Shown here: positions 41,801-54,446 of the stretch, piece by piece
How positions within the stretch are numbered: the first letter of the stretch is position 1
How the letters are laid out: every line of letters begins with the position of its first letter
NCBI RefSeq assembly: GCF_933775445.1
Contig: NC_065876.1
Location: forward strand, 15,624,001-15,688,000
Length of the DNA stretch: 64,000 nt
Direction: 5' to 3'
DNA from: Argentina anserina
Lineage: Eukaryota > Streptophyta > Magnoliopsida > Rosales > Rosaceae
The notes under the pieces: generated by a model
Database searches by the model: none
What the model saw: only the letters and a program-made list of their open reading frames with translations
What the model was told of the DNA's origin: nothing
Made by a program: the position numbers and the translations under genes

Positions 41801-43131
41801 CTCTCTTGGAATGAATTTGCCATATAAAGGTGCTTGGTGCACCCCTCCATGGATCTTTGTGGATCACCAGGTAGTACTACTTTTTCATAGGAAAGAAACT
41901 TTCACTAGAAGGAACATGGGATACAATAGAAAACAATTTGGTAGGCAAGATATCCCCTAGAAAAGTGGGAGAACTCTATAGGATTGAACAATAAACCAGG
42001 AACACCAGGTACTACCATACATATTATTTATGATGTATATAGGGATCTTATCTCGATCTACTGCAGTTGCATAAGAAATTTAGAAACTCGGTTAAACAAA
42101 AGGCATCCATTTTATCCCTTAGAAAATGAATTTTGAAATACCACCCCCCACTGAGAGTATAACTGATTTGATGATTATTGTTTATGAACAACAGACAGAT
42201 TCTTCTGTGTGGTGACTAATGATTTTGTTAGACATTGGTTATAAGCACAGCAATGGGATTATGCCCCAAGTTCCTTATAACCCTAATAAGATCTAACTTG
42301 ATTGTTTTGTGGGTCCTCTAGATGCAGGATGAAATTATTCCACATTTGGAGCCAGGACGTGTACCATCAACACTGGATCCAGATGAAGTACAGCAGCCTG
42401 ATAAGGCAAAAAAATTACCCCAACGTCCAGTACGAATAAGTGCATGGAAGCTTGCTAAACTAGATGCTAATGAGGCAACCAAAGCAGGTGCGAAAGCTAG
42501 AGCCTCATCATCTGTGCTTCGTCCAATTAGTTCTCAACATCATCCGTATGACGCTGACTATGTATTGAGCAGTAATGTGAGTGGAAGAAGTAGTCGAACT
42601 AGTACTGATCATGGGTTTAGCAACAAAAACACCAGAGCTGGGACATCAAACTTATCTCCTCTGAGCTCATACCCACCCAGTTGTGCTAGCAGAGAAGATG
42701 TTGAAATTGGACGTTACACTGGTAGTAACTTGAGCAGTCCTCATGTCTCTAGTCTTGCGCCTTCTCCTCTTGAGCAGAAAGCTCCAAACATGGATCAGTT
42801 CAATCCCATTTATCAGTCATCATTCAATGAATCTCCATTCTCAGAAAAACAAAGTGAACGGAATGTAACTGTAGGACAGATGCGTACAGAAAAAGGTGAC
42901 TCACGCCTTCAGCAGGGAAATAAGAGATCCTCAGTTTTTTGGGATCAAGAAGCGGGACGTTTTGTCTCATCTTCGAGATCTACTGGTTCCTCCTCAGGAG
43001 CAGAGCTGTTGTACACGGGTCAATCCATATTTTTCGGAGGACCTGTTCTCAATGAGATACCGGCTAGAGGGACAAGGACCACTGGTTCACTGGTTTCTGA
43101 CCATGACAGGTTCTACTTACCAACAGGGTAG
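38849..43131 (+). CDS. DHHC-type protein S-acyltransferase
   Basis: Integral membrane enzyme that attaches palmitate to cysteines of target proteins. Ten exons: 38849-38893, 39487-39600, 39693-39813, 40374-40555, 40832-40900, 41105-41176, 41276-41404, 41508-41588, 41664-41870, 42322-43131; total 609 residues. It opens [15 protein letters not shown]. Two membrane helices follow ([20 protein letters not shown] and [16 protein letters not shown]) with DPADPG after them. The cysteine-rich domain is [27 protein letters not shown], then NNCVGRKNY, with the catalytic DHHC at about 173-176. Two more helices come after ([20 protein letters not shown] and [20 protein letters not shown]), then the TTYEY variant of the TTxE motif, and a long Ser-rich cytosolic tail. 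All catalytic residues are present. The long tail resembles the Arabidopsis PAT19-22 group; which orthologue is not settled. Confidence 0.95.
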
Positions 43132-44329
43132 ATCACAGAGAGGTGGCCAGCTTCCCGTGTTTGTTCCAAGCGATTCAGAGAAAAACCAGTTTTCTTCTAG
43201 ATTGATTTGAGTATCTAATTAGAAACACCGAACAACTTTCTTCATATAGAATTTGAGCCAGGATGTTTCTTCCGGCCAGTTTGACATCGCTTACATTGCA
43301 TGCAGAGTTTGCATCATATTTTACTTTACTAACCCAATACATAGTGCAATGCTGGTATCATAATGTTGTTCCTCTACCACCTCCATTTTTATTACACTTG
43401 AAACTTGTAAGATTCACTGGTGACATGAGTGTGACCGTCGATGAAGGACTTGGCAATACATATGGCCAACCTTTCAGTTAACTGGTCTGCTAAAAGCCTA
43501 GAATTAAATCAAAGTGTATCACATTCAAGAACATTGAGAACAATAAACTTTAATTATCAGCCTGAACGTGTAAACTAGTTGTATCGTGTTCCAATGGTAA
43601 GCAGATGCTCAAAATTGTAGTCTTCAGCCTTCACTACATCCCAGACTGCTACATGTACCTAACATAGCTATTGCTCATTCATAGTAAAATTAATTAGACA
43701 TCTCTTGGGATTTTTTTTCCTATTATTTTCTTCATCGGTTAAGTTTCAACATCTAGGTACACCAGGATCAAGAAAAGCAGAACTGAATGCGAGTGAAAAA
43801 TTCAAGCTGCCAGAGACGTAGTATGAAAGCCAGGAGAGTATTAAAGAGCAGATGTCTTTTCCGTCACCGTCCACGATTCATGGCCGCAGGTGCCTTGCCG
43901 TCACTATAACCTACCAGGCAATACCTTGTGGTTGTAAATGAAGATGAAACCAGATTTTGAAGCATTTCTGGCACAAACTGGCTTTTACAAAAATAAGAAA
44001 CCACCCCCCCCTTTTCACCCTTTTAAGTCTTGTACTATTCTGTTCAAGTGTGCTCCGTTGGTGTCCTAATCAATCATTTCGAGCTCAAACCCAATTCACT
44101 AACCAAATTGTGCCCAACTATAAACACTACCAGGATATTTTGCTGCTGAGTAATCCAGTGATTGTTACCCGTGTGGCATTAATGCTCTAGATAACAAGTG
44201 TAGAATAAATTTGCCACGTAAATTCCACGATTCAATTTCTGATCATGATGCGACAATGCACTATCAAGTACAGAACAACCAAAACTAAGGGAAGTTAAAA
44301 CAAGAATTGAATGTTTACACCATTCTAGA
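43132..44329. other. Convergent 3' spacer
   Basis: Lies between the convergent palmitoyltransferase gene and the next minus-strand gene and should hold both 3' untranslated regions. ORFs here have no coding signature. Confidence 0.4.
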
Positions 44330-46544
44330 TCACCGCACACGACGCGCTTTTTCCTCTTGTCCTATACCGAGTGACTTCTGGACATTTGCAACGCCCTCCG
44401 GATCTGCATACAAAAAGGTATACATTAAGCAGATTCCTACATCATGAAGATAACAAGGTATACATTAATCAATTATCCACATGAAAGAGTGAAGTACCAC
44501 TGTACCAGTGCTATGGCTATACAACCTGTAAAAGTAACAGATATTTTGGCCGGAATATTAATAAACTAGTTCTTGTATAAGAAAAAGATAAGTAGTTGTA
44601 TAGTGTGCTAATGAGAAGACGACCATATATAACTGAAGGAGCATTGTGAGCTACAGCCTAGATATATACTAGTAGATTACTATTGCTATTGTTCATCCAC
44701 AGCAAAAATTAGGATTATTTTCTTTTACCATAAGTCATGTTTCAGTATCTTGGGGCCCATGAATACAGTAAGCAGATTAACTTACCAAAAAACTGGGTGA
44801 AAATGCGAGTGAAGAAGTTCAAGTTGCGGGAGACATTGTAAGCCATCATCGGTGGAAGAGGTTTCACGATAGTATCAACGCTAAAAACTCGTTGAAGAAA
44901 CTGCCAATCGAGATGCCATATATGGTGTTAGATTTATTATACAAAGATATGATATGATCACGGGCACTAAATGCCACTAAGGATAAACACAGCGGGAAGA
45001 AAGTTGTAAAAGTCACGTAACTTTTAGCACAACTGGGCAATTCAACTTGCACCCACCATCTTCTATATTACTATAACATTTGTAAAACAATATCAGTATG
45101 AACTAATGCTTCAGTATATGCAAGATGATACGCTTGGCAAGCTGCTGTAAGTTTTCGATGATATTTATAATAAAGTACCAGTCAAATTCATGATGTAATC
45201 TTTATTTATTTTTGAAAAGGCAAGATGACAAATTAATCACAGAATACATTTAGTCTTAAACGGGCAGTGTTTCGAGAACTGCACTTTACAGACCTAAAAG
45301 TAGGGTGAACTATGAAATTTAGAGCGTCAGAATCACTCCCAACTTTTAGAACTACTCAACTTGATATCATTACTTCCTATAGCATATAAAGTTCACAACT
45401 AGAAAATTGTTAATACCATTGCAAAGAATGATTCTCACTCCCAAAAACTATCATTAGACAAGTAGAGATAGCTGACTAAGTTTCTAATACCAAGACTGGT
45501 CTGTATATCAAACAGTTTAAAAAAACAAACACATAAAAGCAGTGTGCAATAGTGCACAGACCAAAATTTGACAGTTGCGGTATTCCCTCATCTATTCCTG
45601 CAGTAACACAGGCATCATAATTTTGAGAGTCTTGCAAAAGCTAAGATGGACCGGCGTCAATTTATGCACTCTCCTAAGCCTCTCACATCACTTCTGTCAA
45701 AAAGATATCTCAAGTATATCAAAGACACAGTAAAATGGGACGGTATTCACTAAAGGATATCTCATTCTAAACAGCCCCAAACAGAAAGACATTCTACGCG
45801 TTGGAAATTGCATTTCTCTGACTCCTCCCCACCCTTGGGGAAATAAAAACTATTAAGACTACGTCTTCCAGTAAGACAACATTCAGCAAAAAAATCTTAT
45901 TTGTTTTTCATAATCCACCAGCAGCCTTGTGATGTCAAATACAATATTTCAGTCATTTCACGATCTCCTCACACAAAGACCAAACAAGTGAAATTCGATT
46001 ACAACATTCCGAAGAAATCGGTCTTTCTTAAAGCTAATTCGGCCTCTACATTTACAAAAATGTTCTCAGAGCCTCGAAATCACACGAAACACTCCTAAAT
46101 TTCCTTTTGCTCTAGTTTGGTTCAGAGTTGAAACAACAATATAGTTTCACTATACACATAGAACTTGTAATTCAACGGTAATTTCCTCTTTACTCCTTGA
46201 AAATTACTACAATTCTTCAGTCACGAGCACAATGAACAGCCCTAACATACATTCAATCAGTAAATTGGGAACAATTGAGAGCAAAAAATGAAGAGAACGA
46301 AGATTTTGACCTGATAGTTACGGTGGAAGCTGTAACGGAGCTCGGCGTCGATCTCAGTGAGAGAGTCGTCGGCGTCTGATTCCTGAGCACGGCGCTTGCT
46401 TTTCTTGCTAGGGACGTGCATGGTGGACTCCGCCCCCGCCTGCTGCCGCGTCACCTTCATCTTCGCGTCCGCGAACTCCTCTTCCTCCGCAACCCTCCAC
46501 GGCGCTGACGCCATCAACTCCTTCTTCGACTTCGACTTTGACAT
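44330..46544 (-). CDS. Conserved-looking 140-residue protein, function unknown
   Basis: Three exons on the minus strand: 46544-46311, 44900-44786, 44403-44330 (423 bases, phases consistent). It starts MSKSKSKKELMASAPWRVAE after a CT repeat in the leader. The N-terminal half is charged and has a bipartite-type basic stretch (KKSKRRAQE) that could act as a nuclear signal, then DSLTEIDAELRYSFHRNYQ. The second half, FLQRVFSVDTIVKPLPPMMA and YNVSRNLNFFTRIFTQFF, looks well ordered and reads like a conserved plant family, but I do not know its name or activity. It ends with the basic EEKARRVR. The first intron is 1.4 kb and appears empty. The gene is head to head with the TAF1C-like gene, 842 bases apart, so they may share a promoter. 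Confidence 0.8.
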
Positions 46545-47386
46545 CTCTCTCTCTCTCTCTCTCTCTCTGAACCAACAAGAATGAAGAGGAAGAAGAAAGA
46601 AGTGGAGGATTTTTATGTACTTTGGAGATAGGGATCCAGCAGCTAACGACGTCGTTTCACTAGGCACAGCAAACCCTACAATACGACGCGTCGTTTGTTG
46701 TCGGTAGTGGAGATTTTGAAGAAAAGGTGAGAGGGAGAGAGCTCCGCAGCCAAGGTCTGTGTCTTCGTCTTCTTCCCCGAAAACTAAAGCCCTAATTTCT
46801 AAATTAGACTGACTGGCGGGACCTTGGAATGAGGTGATGGAATTGAGGTTTTACTTTGGACCTTTTGGTTCTTACGATTTTGCGTTTGGGTTGGGTACTT
46901 AATTGAAGTCTTGAATTGTGTTTGCTACTTTGCTTCATTTGTTTTTCGTTTGTTGCAGAGTTGCAGTTGGGCGGTAATATGTGATCTCCCTTTCTTTCGT
47001 TGTCTTGATGCATTTACCAGGTACATTGTCTGTCATCTTATACTCCTTAAAACTGCCATGATCTTCTTCTCATGAATGCCTCATGTTTATGAGAACAAAG
47101 TATGTACACTAATCATTTTGGAATGTTTAAAACATTACAGGGCAGGTTCTAAACACAAAGGGAAGAGAGGGAGTAATTTGTTTTCTCGGGCAATATGTTA
47201 TACTAGTCTAGGGTGAGCAGATAATATATTTCCAATAAAGAGGTGTGTGCTATACTGCTATTCCATCATTTCGTCCGTATCATGAGATTTTAGGTTCCAT
47301 TTGTATTTACTTAAAAATGTATCGCTGGTAGGTTCCATTTGTTTAAATTTTTGTAGGTATTGAAGGACCTCTCCTGGGAACTAAGA
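46545..47386. promoter_or_regulatory. Shared upstream region of two divergent genes
   Basis: The two start codons face away from each other across this interval. It includes a (CT)n tract at 46545-46568 in the left gene's leader, and on the right a likely leader intron ending in TTTTTGTAG at 47355, just ahead of the ATG at 47387. No TATA box stands out. Confidence 0.45.
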
Positions 47387-50136
47387 ATGGATGGTATTCC
47401 TGATGAATGGAAATCTCTTTTCCCAATCTCATCAGTCTTCAAGCCTCCCCTTCTTATTTCAAATCCTTCAATATTGGGTCCTCTAATTTTCAACCCAAAA
47501 CCCAACAGCACTACTCTCCTTTTCTCTTCCCCCACTCTCCTGCCACCTCTCACTCCTTCACCTCATCTCTCTCTACCTCGTTTCCTTTTGACCTCTTCAC
47601 CAGAATCTGCTCCTCTTCCGTCCACCTCTTCCTCCATAGCCTCCTCCTTGGGCCCTCATCAGTACAAAAATGACCTACTTTCCTCTTTCCGAAACCGTCT
47701 AGAATTCCTTCAATGCCCACAAGCTAACACTATTCTCATATTTTTCCCTACTGGTGAGAATTCTGACCAAGTTGGGTTCTTGAAGCTTGTCTTAAAGGAT
47801 TCTACTTTTGATGTTAAAGTTGGCGGTCTCAGTATGAGGTGTCCGTTCAAATATCAGATTTTAAGGATTTCTGTGAATGCCCTTCCTAGCTTATCCAATT
47901 CAACAGGTAATGGTCCTGTTACCATTGGATATATACTGGCTTCTACTATGTACTCTGTGCATTGGTTTACTGTAAAGCTTGGAGATTTTGGATTGAACTC
48001 AGACAGCGTGAGGTTAGTGTATGTTGGTGATAGGGTCTTCAAGGCTTGCTGTGTTGTACATGCTTGTTGGAGTCCACATGTTCTGGAACAGACTCTGGTT
48101 TTGTTAGAGAACGGTGCTTTATTCTTGTTTGACTTGGAATCTCATCTCAACAGCACTGTTTCAAATGCAAATTTTAAAGGGACCAGATTGAAAGTCCTCT
48201 GGGATGGTGATGATTATGGTAGTTCTGGAAGCTATAGATGGTTGAGTGTTGAGTTCAGTTGGCATCCTAGAATTTTGATTGTTGCGCGTTCAGATGCAAT
48301 TTTCTTAGTTGATTTGAGGTTCAATGAATGTATTCTGACTTGTTTGATGAAGATTGAAATTTTGCATATTTATGCCCCGATTGAAAAGGAGCAGTTCCGT
48401 GTTCTTTCAAGGACTAGTTCTGATAGTTTTCACTTCGTTCTTGTTTCTGACAGCTTCTTATTTCTTTGTGATGTGCGCAAGCCGTTGATGCCGGTGTTGC
48501 AATGGGCTCATACAATCAACGAAGCAAGCTACGTTGATGTTTTCAGACTGTCAGAATTGAGGTCATACTCAAAGGATGATGCATATATGTGGCCTTCTGA
48601 TTCTGGCTTTTGCATATTTTGGGTTCATTTTGGAATGGTGAGTTCAATATCTTTACCTATGGACCTTCCCTCCCAATGCCAATAGGATCAGTAGCTTCAA
48701 AACTTACAGAGCTTAGAAAATCCTATTATGCCTGGGAGCTTCCTTCAGATCTTTTACTGTGTGGCCGTGAGTGTCATTGTGGAAACTGTCTTGAAAGAGA
48801 AGAGTTTTTTAAAGATTCTCTTCCTGAGTGGATAGATTGGCAGCACAAGAAAGAGATAGTTTTGGGTTTCGGTATTTTAAGCAAAGACTTTTCTTCTCTG
48901 CTTTTCGAGCCAGATGTATTTGGTGGTTTTACACTGATAAGGCTCATGTCCTCAGGGAAGCTAGAATTACAGAGATATTGCGCATCATGGGATTCTATAA
49001 AAGAAGTTGAAGAATCACATAAGAAGTTGTTGCATTTCAAGGATCATTTGCTGTACTCCCCTGAATATGATGAATACAAATTTCCTAGGAGGTTTAAGTA
49101 CATTGAACTTGACTACCTCTGCAGTTATCTGAAAGGCAATCTTGATGAAGTCTTGGAAGAAAAATTGAAAAAGCCCTGTAAGGTTCCTCAAGGGAATGAA
49201 CTCTTTAGCCCCGAGTTTCATGAAATATTATGCAAGAAATTACATGAATGCGGTTTTGGTCAGTTGAGGTCATCTCCTGCAATTACTATTGTTTTAAATG
49301 ACATCAGCTTGCCAGCAAGCATACATGAAGTTGTTTTGAGGAGATTGTGGTCGGAGTTACCCATGGAGCTTCTGCAATTGGCTTTTTCCAACTATCCTGA
49401 AATTCTTGAAGTGCTTGTGAACAAAAAGAGGGTGGCTTTGGAATTCTCTGCTGTGCCAGACCTATCGCAGTTGCCTCCATTCATTTTAAGGAGGCCTAGG
49501 AAGCCGTATTGCCGTAGCAATAAGTGGTCAAAGAAAGTGCAACCTGGTGATGCCCTTGTGGGTCCGGTACTTCCTGTTCCTCTATTGCTTACACTTCATG
49601 AATTTCGTAATGGGTGTCCAAATTCAGAGGAGCAATCAGGCCGATTTTCAGTAGAGGCAGAGCTTAACTGCAGATTTAATGAGGTCATGCAGGTCGCTGG
49701 GGAAATGACCTTTTCCAATTCTGAACCAGAGGTTCTTGATGATCAAGTGACTTCCCTTGCTAATGATGGAGAAGAGAAATGGTGCGAATCTCAAAGGTCT
49801 AAACCTTTCTTTTCTTATCAGCCGGTTGCAACTAAACGCACAGCAACTCGTCGCAGACAGGGAAAATCTCTTTATAAGGATGACAAGTTTGACACCTTGA
49901 TTTTTAAAGTGTCAGAAAGGAAGCAGACATCCAATGACATTAGCGGTAGCGTTGGACTGGAACTCTTTGATGATCTTTGCCCTGTAGAATTGAGATTTGA
50001 TGCTTGTTCCATGAAGTTCGAGTCAAAGGAAAAAAAGGGATATAATGTACTAAAGAGGCAATTAGTGGATTGGCAAAATAGATTCAAATTGTATAAAGAC
50101 TTCGGCTCTTGGATTGAATTGAAATCCAGTATTTGA
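47387..50136 (+). CDS. TAF1C-like RNA polymerase I factor candidate, with a one-base frameshift
   Basis: A large, nearly intronless gene. The first frame (47387-48685) starts MDGIPDEWKSLFPISSVFKP and has a Ser/Pro-rich segment followed by beta-strand-rich, WD-like text (GALFLFDLESHL, SVEFSWHPRILIVARS, DAIFLVDLRF). It ends in TAG right after SISLPMDLPSQCQ. The next frame continues without a gap as IGSVASKLTELRKSYYAWEL, then CHCGNCLEREEF and LPEWIDWQHKKEIVLGFGIL, to TGA at 50136. A single inserted base near 48681-48684 would join them into about 915 residues. The GT-AG interval there is 48 bases and would not restore frame. From memory, plant proteins of this layout are placed in the TAF1C (SL1 factor) family; that is moderate at best. 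The long open second half argues for recent damage or an assembly error. Confidence 0.65.
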
Positions 50137-50879
50137 TTCATGCATACGTTTTCCTTTATGCCCTTTAGATTTGCTTAGATTCAATATCCAATATTAGCAG
50201 AAGAACTCTCCAAGCTATGCAGGAAGAGTTGAGGAATCCACTTGTACAGGTAACAAAATAAGTTGTTTTCTGTTTTTCTTTTTCTCCAGACTGGTGTAGA
50301 ATTGCTAGAGTTCAAACTATATAATCCTCGAAAGTTCATTAATTGACTGACCAAATAGATACCGCCAGTACTTCTAGGACTTCCGGCCGGTGTGTTGGGA
50401 TGGTGGGAAAAAAATGTAGAAGCATTAAGTAATTCGTATTCTCAATGTAAAAAACAAGTTTAATTCAATTTTTTCCATAAAAGAAGACAACGAAAGGAAC
50501 TGATGGATCAAATTAAAATGTATGTATGTCCATCGACTTTGATGATGAACCTAACCATCAACTCCTTCTAACATTTCAATTTGCATATGCTATATATGGT
50601 AAGCTAAACACCCGAAAACATGGCAGGCGCCGCCATCTGTTGAATAGCAAAGCATCCCCTACAAAAACAAGATTAAGAAAGAAACAACAGCTCACCATAA
50701 TTAGCAGAAACCCGGATTTATAGTACTCTTTTCTCTTCCAGTCAATATCATCGTGATCAATCACGATGATACTTAAATAAATGAGTGATGTTTCCTTTTT
50801 TCTTTGTCCTTGTTTCTTGACAATAATAAGGGCCAACTTTTTTTGAGAATCATCGAGGCGTGGCTGGTCGGGTTCAACG
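50137..50879. other. Spacer before the second MLO gene
   Basis: Holds the 3' end of the TAF1C-like transcript and the MLO upstream region. A short hairpin occurs at 50746-50770 (ATCATCGTGAT / ATCACGATGAT). No gene. Confidence 0.4.
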
Positions 50880-53800
50880 ATGGCTGGTGGTGCTACCCCT
50901 GGCATGAGGGAGCTCGATCAAACTCCGACGTGGGCTGTCGCCGGTGTCTGTTTCGTGATCATTGTCATCTCTATAGTTTTAGAAAAGTTTCTTCACCTGA
51001 TCGGACATGTACGTCAACAAAAAAAAAATAATGTTTTTTTCTGCATGCTGATTTGAATTCGATAATTTGCGTGCATGGTTATTTAACGCGCGTCTTTGCT
51101 GGTTTCAGTACTTCCAACATAGAAAAAAAGCTGGTTTGCTTGAAGCTCTAGAGAAAGTTAAAGCGGGTGGGTCAAATTTATTGTTCTAGATAGATTTGTT
51201 TTATTCTTTAAACTGCAAGCAGTTTTAATTGCTTTTTGTTGTTGTTGTTGGATTGCAGAGCTTATGGTTTTGGGATTCATTTCTTTGATACTCACATTTA
51301 TGCAAACGACCATCGCTACTTTGTGCATTCCAGAGCGCTTTGAGGATACAATGTTGCCTTGTCCTATAAAAAGGCATCATGGTGGTGGTGGTGGTGGAGG
51401 AGAAGGAGGACGAGGAAAAGAAGGAGGAGGAGGAGGCGGTCATCGCCGGCTTTTTTCGTATGAGCCGGAGCGCAGATTTTTAGCTGCGGGTAGCTCTGGA
51501 GGAGGCTGTGGAGCGGTATGTAATCCAACAATATAATGCCAAATGATTCAACATCTTATCTTTTTGACAGATTCATCAAGGGGAATGAAATCCATTCTCC
51601 CATTGAAATGTCAAGTGCTTAATTTGTAATTACCATTGCTTTTTCAATCCTCTCGAAACACCCCTCCTCAAATGTGTTCTCTCTCCCCACCTGAGGTTTG
51701 CATTTTCAATCTCGAGTTGTCATAGAACTAAGAATGATTTGTAAGTGTGCCTCTGTGTCATGAAGACCTAGCTAGTTCCTCTGAGATTTGCTTAGCCACC
51801 TGATAGACGATGGCCTCATTGACCACTGCATGAGACTGGGAACTAGTTTCCCTCCCTTGGTCATCAAGAAGAACGAGCGAGACTACTGTTTCAACCCTAA
51901 ACAACTACCATTTTACACTTAAAAACCATTGTGTCATGTTCATACAATCCTCCTTGTCTTCACAATAGAGGGAGGGCCGGGGTACATGGTGTCATAGGTA
52001 CCTCTCGTAAAAGATAAAATGTTATATATGTGACTTATGTCAAATCGGTCGAGAGAGAAACAACAAATGTTCTCTATTAAAATGTTGCGACATTTTTCGT
52101 GGAGAACACAACTCCCTCTTTCTAAAAACTCTGCATGGAGATTCTGAAACTAATTAACAAAGCTTCTGTCTGCCTAATTGTTATTTTGATGTGATGCAGG
52201 GAAAAGTGCCGCTTATCTCTATAAATGGATTGCATCAGTTGCACATCTTCATCTTCTTCTTAGCAGTATTTCACGTTATATATGGTGCCGTAACCATGAC
52301 ACTAGGAAGATTAAAGGTCAATATGCTCATTTCTTATTTGGTTTTCTTCTGTTTCTGAGTCAAGTTCAGTTTTCCTAGAGGCTTCTCAACTTGTGATGAA
52401 ATCCCTTGATGTGTGCAGATTCGTGGGTGGAAGCAGTGGGAACAAGAAGCTGTAGTTGATCAGGAATTCAATGGTAAATCATTGGACTCAATATATATAC
52501 CAGTGCTGGAAAATTTATATAGCTGCGTTTACTGATGCTTGTATATACGTATTGAGTTCTGAATTGGAGTTCCTACTTTGAACAGATCCTACGAAGTTCA
52601 GGCTTACTCACGAGACATCATTTGTGAAAGACCACACAAAAGCTTGGACTAAAACACCAGTGACCTTCTACCTTGTAAGAATTCTAGCTACTAGGAGTGA
52701 GATGCTAGACATTCTCATCGATCACTATCGTCTGGCTTTTGAATATTCAATTTCCTTTTCTCTTTTTAGGTATGCTTTTTCCGACAATTCTTTAGGTCAG
52801 TTCGTAGGGCTGATTTCTTGACCATGCGGCATGGCTTCGTCTCTGTGAGTTTCATCGGTTTATTATGACATGATCTTCATCTGATAGTAGTATTTTTTAT
52901 TTTACAAAGCTGACTGTCTTGTTGTTACTATAGGTTCATTTGGCACCGGGAAGCAAGTTTAATTTTCAAAAATATATCAAAAGATCACTAGAAGATGACT
53001 TTAAGGTAGTTGTGGGAATCAGGTATTATAACTAACCCTTTCTTTTTTCATGTTTCCATAATTTTACAGCAAGTTTCTTTCATTCTTGACATATATTTGG
53101 TAGTGTTATATGTCATATCTTATGAGTGGCGTTTTTTTGCTAACTATTCTGATTATGCTGGCAGTCCACTGTTATGGACTACAATGACACTCTATTTGCT
53201 TCTCAATGTTCAAGGTGAGAGTCTTCTGAAATTAAGTTGGCCTCCTCTATTATCATTTATATTTGATGTTGTTTACTTACTCGATGCCTCAATCTCAGGA
53301 TGGGAGGCTATGTTTGTCTTGTCCATGCTTCCTCTCGTTGTAAGAATTTTACAAGAAAAGTTCTGCTGGTGCTCAATCTCTTAAGATCGTTTCTGACTAA
53401 TTATCGGTTTTGCAGATCATCTTAGCTGTTGGAACAAAGCTGCAAGGAATTATAACGCAAATGGCAATTGAAATCCAAGAAAGGCATGCTGTAGTGCAAG
53501 GGATACCTCTGGTGCAAGTCACTGATAAGCACTTTTGGTTTAGCTGGCCGGAGCTAGTGCTTTATTTGATCCATTTTGTACTGTTTCAGGTAGCCTCAGA
53601 CACCAATTTTTCACCGTTGTTATTTGTATCTTTATGATTTTCAGTCATCTGGTTGTTGATATTTTCATTATTTTCTATCTCCAGAATGCCTTCGAGATAA
53701 CATACTTCATTTGGATAACGGTAATAACGACTAAACTGAAATGCCTCTGCGTTATTTATATGACTTCATTGTGGTTATTTATATGTCACTGCTGGAGCCT

Positions 53801-54446
53801 CTAATTGCTATTCTGGTGAATCATAATGCAGTATGAGTTTGGGTTGCATTCTTGTTTCCATGAGAACTTCCCGCTTGTAATCCTCAGAGTTGCCCTTGGG
53901 TATGTCAATATCTTCTCCTACGTACTCACATATACATACATGGAAGTTCTTGTGAACACATGACTCGATCCCCTACTAAATCATATGATCATCTTTATAA
54001 ACATATACTTTGTCGTTCCTGTATATACGATTTGAGTCATTTGACACATGCTTTCATTAGGGTCCTAGTCCAGATTATGTGCAGCTACATCACACTTCCG
54101 CTATATGCATTGGTTACCCAGGTACAATCACTAAACATTATAAGAACGCATGCACTCTCATGCATGTTATGCATTTCATAAAAGTAATACGTTGGTTCTT
54201 TCCCAATCTGTGAACTTACAGATGGGTTCAACAATGAAGAAGTCGATCTTCGATGAACAAACTAACAAGGCCTTAAGGAATTGGCAAAAGAATGCTCACA
54301 AGAAGAAGACCGAAACCAGCTCAAATAATAAAACATCAAATCCCACACTAGGTGGAACTCCATTAGGGAAAGGACAGACTGACATGGAAAATGATGGAGC
54401 AACTCCACCGCAATCGGCAAATCATGACCTCTTGACAGGACCGTGA
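50880..54446 (+). CDS. MLO: Second MLO-like seven-membrane protein
   Basis: Fifteen exons: 50880-51008, 51109-51166, 51259-51515, 52200-52316, 52419-52473, 52586-52674, 52770-52844, 52934-53022, 53165-53214, 53299-53339, 53416-53589, 53685-53720, 53832-53899, 54061-54121, 54222-54446; 507 residues. It starts [20 protein letters not shown] and shares the MLO hallmarks: [77 protein letters not shown] and the calmodulin-binding [16 protein letters not shown]. Differences from the first gene: a glycine run (seven then six Gly around GEGGRGKE) in the first loop after LPCPIKRHH, a shorter tail ending NHDLLTGP with no D-F-S-F motif, and one extra intron (53900-54060). It therefore cannot be called clade V from the tail. 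It lies in the same orientation about 30 kb from the first copy. Confidence 0.94.

Noticed and set aside
48637..48684. A 48-base GT-AG intron to explain the frame change in the TAF1C-like gene
   Set aside because: Its length is a multiple of three, so removing it leaves the reading frame unchanged and runs into TAG.
17297..54446. The whole window as a functional gene cluster
   Set aside because: The products belong to unrelated processes and several are ordinary single-copy housekeeping genes; only the two MLO copies suggest local duplication.
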